NCBI GenBank assembly: GCA_002786025.1
Contig: NHNW01000028.1
Location: forward strand, 372,001 to 436,000
Source of the DNA: Zasmidium citrigriseum
Lineage: Eukaryota > Ascomycota > Dothideomycetes > Mycosphaerellales > Mycosphaerellaceae
Reading direction: 5' to 3'
Length of the DNA: 64,000 nucleotides
In this document: positions 57,201-64,000 of the stretch, piece after piece
Numbering within the stretch: the stretch's first letter is position 1
How the letters are laid out: each line of letters begins with the position of its first letter
Notes under the pieces: model-generated
What the model was told of the DNA's origin: nothing
What the model saw: the letters and a program-made list of their open reading frames with translations, nothing else
Databases searched by the model: none
Program-made: the position numbers and the translations under genes

Positions 57201-60200
57201 AAGCTTACGCTATTAACGTTTAGTATATACATTAATACCTTAGCCGTCCTAATAAGTCGTACGGGAGTACTTATACTAGTCTTTAACAAACCTAGTAGAT
57301 AGGAGGTAATAGGGCTATATTTAAAGCTACTATCTATCGTCTATAGTCTAGTAGTAATATTATCTCCGACGTAATAGATCTAGTAAGAGGGACTAAGTAT
57401 CGTATTCGGGGGCTATGTACTACTACTCGTTATAATGTTAAGCTATAGATATTAAGGGAATAATACGCTATAGTAGCGAGGTATTTTCGAGGTATTATAT
57501 AGGGCGACTACCTTCTAGCTCCTAGTAGGTAACGTCGAACAAGACTCGACGCTAATTAAAGCTAATTCCCGGTTAGGCGCGACTAGACACGGGAAGGCGG
57601 GCCGAAAGCAAAATATATTAGGAAGTAGAAGTATAACTATTAGGTATATAATAATACATTTCTAGCGCGAGCACCCCTAATCCGCGCTTAGCTAGTCCTT
57701 CGTAACTTTATATAATCTAGTAGCTAGCGTTCTACAAGATCTAGCTTCTATAATCTTAATTCTACTAGAGTTCGTATTAAAAATCCAAGTAGTAATCGAT
57801 AGGGTTCTATCGTTAGATAAGGTAAGCAAACGACTTTTTTAACTAGCTCTAGTACTAACGATTATGCTACAATTATTTAGTAGAATAGTCTTAATCGCTC
57901 GCTCGAAATTCGCTAGTAGACAGGTAACAATCGCGATAGCCTTCTCTAGCTTAAGATCGAGAAGGGCTTCGCGGACATAAAGTAGTATATACTCTTTAAA
58001 TTACGGTCTCTTCTCGTACGCGAACTCGTACTCGTAGGTCTAAAAACGACCCTCGTTATTTAGAAAGAGTATATAGGGTTAGAGGTAAGAGTAGTCTACC
58101 TTACTAAGACTCTACTAGTAGTATTCGTTAATCTTTCCCCCTTCGATAGTATACACTATAATATGTCCGTCTAGTATATAGGTATACTAGTAGAGTATAC
58201 TAACGCCCTAGTGTTCGTGTATCTTATGTTTAATAAAGATTTACGTAAGTGTTACGAGCTTGTACTAGGGCTATAGGCTCTACTACTACGTAATTAGTAG
58301 TAGACGATTGTACTCGAGTACTTGTATTAGGTTCGTATCTATTACTATTAGAAAATAATACTAGGTAGAGGGTTTCCGTAGAGAGTGTATAGAAAGCTAG
58401 GTAAGGTAACGTATAAAGTAGACGCGAGGCGTAGAACTATTACGCGCGCTTTTACTCTCGCACTTTTCTAACTTTACCTAGTGCTTAGCCTATAATATTA
58501 ACTACGCTAAGTACGATAGTAGCATAAGAATTCTTAAGAAGGATTAGCGGGTGTCTAGACCCTTTACTACTATAAAGAGCCTCGTAGAAGGTTACTAATA
58601 TACTAGCTATAGACTTATATAGGAGAATATATAGTACTAACTTCGCTCTCGAGGGGCTTTAGCCTTAGGAGATTAGAAAGGAGATCGTATAGACTTAGCT
58701 TAAGGTAAATCTTATAGGCGAGATCTTCTACTTTCTCTAATTAACGCTATAGGATCGATCTAATCTAGAAAGGGTAGTAGCAAATCTTAACCGAGTCCTT
58801 AAACAAGAGACTAATCCTCTTAATACGATATCGTACTAGGTAATCTATCGCACGAAGATACTCGATAAACCGTAAGAGCTAGGTATAGGTATTCGAAATT
58901 ACAGCAAAGATATAGTCGTCTTAATTCCCCTTAAGGAATAGATATCGTAGAATAGGCTATTCTTCGAAGGGACTGTTTATTAAGGAGAAGATATATACCT
59001 TAGCGGAGTAGAGAAGATTTAGCTCCCTAGTACGGGCGGATATACTCTAGTAATACTTGTCCTTAGGTTACTAGAAAGGCTTCGTTCGTAAATATACCTT
59101 AGAAATTAATAATAAAGGGACTAACGAGATCTAGTATACTACTCTTAGGCTCTATATTAGGTGTCCTATTAGAACTAGGTAGTCGAAGCAGCTACTATAT
59201 TATATTATAATATATCTTATACTAGGTCTTAATGTTTGTCTAAGTAACCGTAGCACCCTATAGCTACGTATTAACGATTCTAATAAATGTCTTACTATTA
59301 GGAAGGCTGCTCCTATAACTAAACCTACTTAAGTAGGTCGTCTTAATAGGCGGGTCTTACCTATAACGTTTTAAATACGGCTGCGCATTACTATCGCCTA
59401 TAATTCGACGCTTCTACTTACGCGGCTCTATATAGTTAGCTTTGTAAATTATAGTAGCAAGAGTAGCTTACTAACCTTTATATTAGCTAATACACGTTTA
59501 AAACTACTCCTCCTTCTCTCTATAGAGCCGCACAATCTAGCCCGTATTCCTTAAAGCTTCCGCTAAACCGTCTAAAGTCCGATAATATTTATTCCGTAGC
59601 GCGTCGGAGCAGAAGGATAGAACTATAGAGATACTAGTTAAACTAGTTAGATACTCTAGTAGTAGAAGCCTCGTGCTATAATCGATTGCTTTCGAGACTA
59701 TATTGTCCTAATCTAGGAAGTTATACTATTATATAAACTCCGCTTTGTGTTTATTATAGCCCTTAACTTCTAGGGCGTACTTAAGGTATAAAAGCCGCAA
59801 TATAGAGTACTTTCGCGTTTCCTAAAGGTGGTACTGTTTAGCTAAAGACCTTTAACCTAGAACTTTGCGGAATTTGTCTAGTGCTATGTGTCGTATTAAG
59901 GCTAGACGTATATCGCACAAACGATACTCCGCCGACTACTAATCGACTAGTCTCTACTATATATCCTTAACCGTCCTCTCTATAAACTCCTTAATCTTTA
60001 GCCGGATACTTATAGGCGCTAGGGCTTTAGTAACTAGATATACTACGCGTTACTATCGAACTCTAAGCTTCTTCGCTACGCTCGCTACTAGATTGCTATA
60101 CCTATAAAGACCGCGTAGTTTAGCTTCGTCTAAACTATTAATAACTATTAAGGCGCTATAGAGGGGGTTAACGCTTAGTTTCTAAATAATAGAAGCTACT

Positions 60201-62550
60201 AAATCCTCGTTTTCCTTAAGGAAATTAGCGCTAATCTCTTTAAAGTTATTAATAGCCTATAAAGTATTATGAAATTGTTAGTTAAGTATTGTTTTCTTAC
60301 GCTAGAGACGGTCGGGGGGATATAGAGTACGAGGAAGATAACTAGAAAGTATAGACGTTTAAACCTACGGGTTTAGAAGTCCGTACGTAACGTAGTATAG
60401 CTGCACGGGAATATAGATACATTTATATTACGTAATTAGTAGATAAGGACCGTAAGACACGATAGCAAAAGCCTAAATCTAAGATTAGTAGTACGTACGG
60501 CAGTCCTAGCGCGATATAATACAGCTACTAGACTATATTTATATCCTGTACCTAGGAGTAAGGGAGTAGTAGTCGGAAGTATAGTACTCTTAATAGGGCT
60601 AGAGTAACGCACTATAGCGGTACGTATATACAAGCTCCCTTAGACCGTCGTCGAAAGTATAGACTTACAAACCCGCGGGTTTAAGAGTCCGAGCGCCTCG
60701 CGCCTATATATAATTAGGCTTAGCTAACAAATTTTCGGGACAGGGGCGTACTTAAGATATATAGCCCCTCGTTTAAGGTATAGCTAATCCCTCGAGACGC
60801 GGTAGATATACGAGTATAACCTACGTTAGCGCGCTCTTCTATAGAGCTTTATTTTATTTATACGTATATATAGGAAGCGCTTATCGCTAGGGGGTAGCTC
60901 TTTAGCCTTAGAGTAGTCGTCGTTCTTCTTATATACGTCTATCGTAACGAGATTAGGCGCGTTTACGCTAATCCTTACCCCCTAGCCGTACTATTAATTG
61001 TTTACGTACGCGTAGTCCTATTATTAGGATCTTAGGTAAGGTTACTCTATCTTATACTTTTTAGTATACTAATCCTTGTATTAGGGTGCCGCCGTAGTCT
61101 TTACGGTATTAGCGCTAGCTAGCCCGTAGGTACACGTATTATAGGACTATACGGGCAAAGTTAATAGCGTTATAGTACTATACCTACGTCGCCCTATTCC
61201 TAGCTATCTCCCTCGGACATTCTAGCCTTATCTTTAGATATCTGTTCCTATATTATTACGATACATTTAGGGCTAGCTAGGCGGCTAGACTTTCGCTATT
61301 ATTATACGCTAGTATTATTAACGTAACCCTAGTATACTTATAGATAAACACCTTACCTATAAGTTACTACGCTCGTAGGTTCTATACACGCTAACCTTAG
61401 GGCTAGATTCTAGTTAGCGTAATAGACTACTTTCCCCTAGTAAGTATTACTATTATTAATATAATAGTTACTACGGTCGCTCGTTATATTCCTTGCGAAG
61501 GCTAGCTAACTCTATAGACCGCCCTATAGCTATGTACTTTTTCGTAGCGGATCCTATTAGTATCGACGCTAAAAACTTAGACAATCGTACTAACTACGTT
61601 AAGGCACGTTTTAGTAATATAGGCATAGGTTGTATTATAGAATACAACACGGGATCTAAGGTTAATATTAAGCCTACAATCCCTTTAGTTATTACTTTTT
61701 GTCTTACTAATCTAATTTAGCCCCCTAATTCTTATCTATAGATACTATGTAGTACGTTAAGCTTGTTATAATAAAAACATTTGTTATTTCTAACCCTAAC
61801 TCTATTTAGTTCGAAGCTTATACCTAGGGTACCGCTTGCCCTCTAAGATATAGCGCTCCTCTCTACGTAATTCTATAGACTTCGTAAATTCCTTTATTAT
61901 ATAGACCTTCTATAATCCGCCTAGGGTAGGAAAGGTGCTATCGTTATACTTAGCTATATATTATTAGTTTATTTCTCCTCTTCAATTAGAGTGTAGCTTA
62001 TAATATCGCGCCCTAGGCGGAATACTATAAAGCTTTCGTTATATATTATTGAACCCCGTAGCTAGTAATTCTACACTTCTAATACGATGTTCTAAACCAC
62101 ATTTTTCGTCGGCATATTAAAGTACTATAAGAACCTTATATCCGTAATCAAAGTAGCCTTTCTTAAGAAGGTATATATAGTAGTATATAATGTTAGGTAG
62201 ATATATTCTAAAGCGATTAAATCGTACGAATCTAACCGAGATATAGTATTAAGCCGAGAACACGCGGCGTTGTCTTACATTTAAGGGCCTTAACTATATC
62301 CGTAACGCCTAGCGGACCTTAGATAATCGCTAGATAATATCCTATACTCTTGCCTACTTCTATTCGACTAAGCTATATAAAGTATAATAGTATCGAATCT
62401 CCTCGTCTAACCTACTAATCCTCTACTATAGCTCCTTAACTAGGTTCTAAAAGAAGTCGCGTATTACTTCTATTTTTCGAGCCCGCGTGATTCGGAAGAT
62501 CCTATCTAACAACTAGCGTATTTATAAACTTTAAGTTAATTACGATCGAT
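57200..62550. other. Mutated sequence, unidentified relics
   Basis: Several decayed frames are readable but unassigned. On the minus strand between about 59,300 and 60,300 there is a long helical protein (NNFKEISANFLKENEDLVAS, LVASVAKKLRV, LIRHIALDKFRKVLG). On the minus strand near 58,650-58,850 there is AYKIYLKLSLYDLLSNLLRL. An open plus-strand frame at 61493-61720 has no domain. I found no transposase, recombinase or reverse transcriptase motif here. Confidence 0.35.
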
Positions 62551-62559
62551 AATTATCTA

Positions 62560-63860
62560 TAGGAGCTATTCCGTAAAAGTATATTACTATATAGGATAGG
62601 TTATTGTCTCGCTATACGCGTGTAAGGACTTCTGTCTCGACTTCTTTAGCTTCGACTAAGCTAGCGTCTAGCGTATTATAAAGAACAACTACTACGTTAG
62701 ACGACCGCCCGCTAACCTCCTAGAATACGTTCGGATCGAAACTTGTACTAAGAATAGAGATCTAGAAGAGCTAGGCATTTAATTTAGATAGATATAGTAG
62801 TAGAGTGCTATAGAACTGTCGCGAATATAAGTATAGCGTTCGCGATTAGCTAGGCTATAGAAGCTTACGAGTATATTAAAACGGGGCCACAAGGCCGATA
62901 AGTTAACTACGTGAATTCGGCTTATATCGTACTACTCTTAGGAAGTAGAAACGACTATATTCCTAGATTTATATAAGAGAACCTAGTTCTTTAACTCGGA
63001 CTACGAATAGATCCGTAGACTTAGGGCATAGTAGCTAAACTTAAGTTACGCGCTAGTGAACTCTACTCGATAAATCCCTAGCTATAAGCTCCTTATAGGA
63101 TTGTTAGGGATAGGCCGACCTACACCGCGTCGATCGAATTCGATCTATATATTATTACCGTCTAGTATTTAGGAGATCTAAATAGATATAGTTTACTTTT
63201 AGTCTTTTACTATAGATACGATACCTCTACTAATTAACTACTCGTACTCTTGCTCGTCTCGTAACAACTTTAATACTATTATAATTAATACTATAACACT
63301 TACGGCTCTCTATGCTACGGATCGAAGTAAGGCTAACGATAGTCGACGATTTATTCACGATATTAAGTCCGCTATACGCCGTTAGAACTATTACGAGAAG
63401 TCTTTTATAGTTAATATAACTATTTATATTAACAAAGAAACCCTCGACGGCTCTGCTAACTTCTAGAAGGGAGTCGCGGAGGTTATTAACACATATATAG
63501 TTCTTATAGAGGGGAAATTTACTTAGAAAGTTAAGGGTATAGCGAGAGAGAAGTTTGTCTATACCTAAAGCTAACGGACGCTAGATTAGCTTAACGCGTC
63601 GTTAAATCGATACTATAGATTCATAGTCTATATAAGTATAGACGTAGAGACATAGAATATAGTAGTAAGGGAGATATAGCGCACTTCTTATCGAGGCAAG
63701 ATAGAGATTCTTAACTTAACTTCCCTAGATATTAGGGACAAACGAAGGGGTCGCAAGAGATTTCTCTAGGGTCTATTCGAAACGGATAGCTTGAAACAAG
63801 ATAAGACGTGCAATAAATAGGATATTGTCTCTACGAACCTCTACATAGATTACGAAGATT
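62560..63860 (+). pseudogene. Decayed long coding frame, family not recognised
   Basis: The plus strand reads through with mainly RIP-type stops: CKDFCLDFFSFD, RRPPANLLEYVRIET, KNRDLEELGI, HKADKLTTQIRLISYYSQEV, TTIFLDLYKRTQFFNSDYEQ, IGRPTPRRSNSIYILLPSS, and further right KGVAEVINTYIVLIEGKF and IAREKFVYT. The composition is that of an ordinary soluble protein with a helical first half. I could not assign a family, and a single gene is assumed, not shown. Confidence 0.4.
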
Positions 63861-64000
63861 AATAAAGGGATTTAAATATAGAGTTAATTTAGCATACGGG
63901 GAACGCTATACTATTGTATTAACCTCTTCTTACTTTTCTTAGGCGTTCTTCTAGAAAACACAACGTAGTCTTTATAATCCGATTAGAGCGAGTATATTTC

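Larger units (their letters stand above)
35060..64000. repeat. RIP-saturated block
   Basis: To the eye CA and TG become rare and TA-containing words (CTA, TAG, TATA) dominate, while CG remains common, especially after 41 kb. No intact frame longer than 81 codons exists in 29 kb. In every relic I could align to a family, Trp codons read TAG and Gln codons TAG or TAA, and Cys or His often reads Tyr. These are the products of CpA-to-TpA mutation on both strands. The block begins abruptly after the copia primer-binding site and continues to the end of the window. RIP acts on duplicated sequence in ascomycetes, so all of this DNA was presumably repeated. Confidence 0.9.

Noticed and set aside
41300..64000. 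Starship captain (DUF3435) or other recombinase
   Set aside because: I looked for tyrosine-recombinase and DDE signatures in readable relics and could not find a convincing one, so no element class is named.
35060..64000. CRISPR-like or centromeric satellite array
   Set aside because: No regular repeat-spacer structure and no long tandem satellite; only three short local tandem repeats were seen.

Overview
The window looks like nuclear DNA of a filamentous ascomycete, most likely a Dothideomycete. The reasons are short GT-AG introns of about 48-62 bp with CTGAC/CTAAT-type branch sites, fungal-type gene families, and a long block with the signature of repeat-induced point mutation (RIP). It falls into two very different halves.

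Positions 1 to about 34,900 are ordinary gene-rich DNA. I could reconstruct most genes to exon level. In order they are: a secreted alpha-amylase with a PAN-like insert and a starch-binding CBM20 domain; an NTF2/SnoaL-like protein; an MscS-type channel with an EF hand; a secreted RNase T1-type ribonuclease; a DUF3632-like protein; a Ser/Thr-rich single-pass membrane protein; an iron-type alcohol dehydrogenase/maleylacetate reductase; a 60-residue secreted peptide with two introns; an ADP-ribosylglycohydrolase-family gene that appears damaged; a secreted DAPG-hydrolase (PhlG)-like protein; a Thr-rich secreted protein; eIF3 subunit j; a TEX30/KANL3-like alpha/beta hydrolase with a one-base frameshift; a MYND-finger protein; a branched-chain aminotransferase; an Erv2-like sulfhydryl oxidase; cytochrome c1; and an unidentified membrane or secreted protein lying against the boundary. 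The genes are mostly independent housekeeping or secreted-protein genes, not one pathway. Four tRNA-like Pol III loci lie between 26.4 and 33.3 kb; three of them share an intron-like hairpin.

From about 35,060 to the end (29 kb) there is no long intact reading frame. CA and TG look scarce, TA, CTA and TAG are everywhere, and CG is kept. Conserved tryptophan codons read as TAG and glutamines as TAG or TAA, as expected for CpA-to-TpA RIP on both strands. The first 5.4 kb is a Ty1/copia retrotransposon with a primer-binding site complementary to the anticodon half of initiator tRNA-Met. It is interrupted by a less mutated insert of about 0.6 kb. The remaining 23 kb is not an obvious transposon. 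It holds RIP-killed relics of cellular-type genes: a chromodomain-like segment, an APH-family kinase, a casein kinase 1-like kinase head-to-head with a fungal family of unknown function (DUF7924-like), a Zn2Cys6 transcription factor, and several decayed frames I could not name. RIP acts on duplicated DNA, so this block was probably a multicopy, gene-carrying unit such as a large cargo-bearing mobile element or a duplicated segment. I could not find a diagnostic transposase or recombinase in it.
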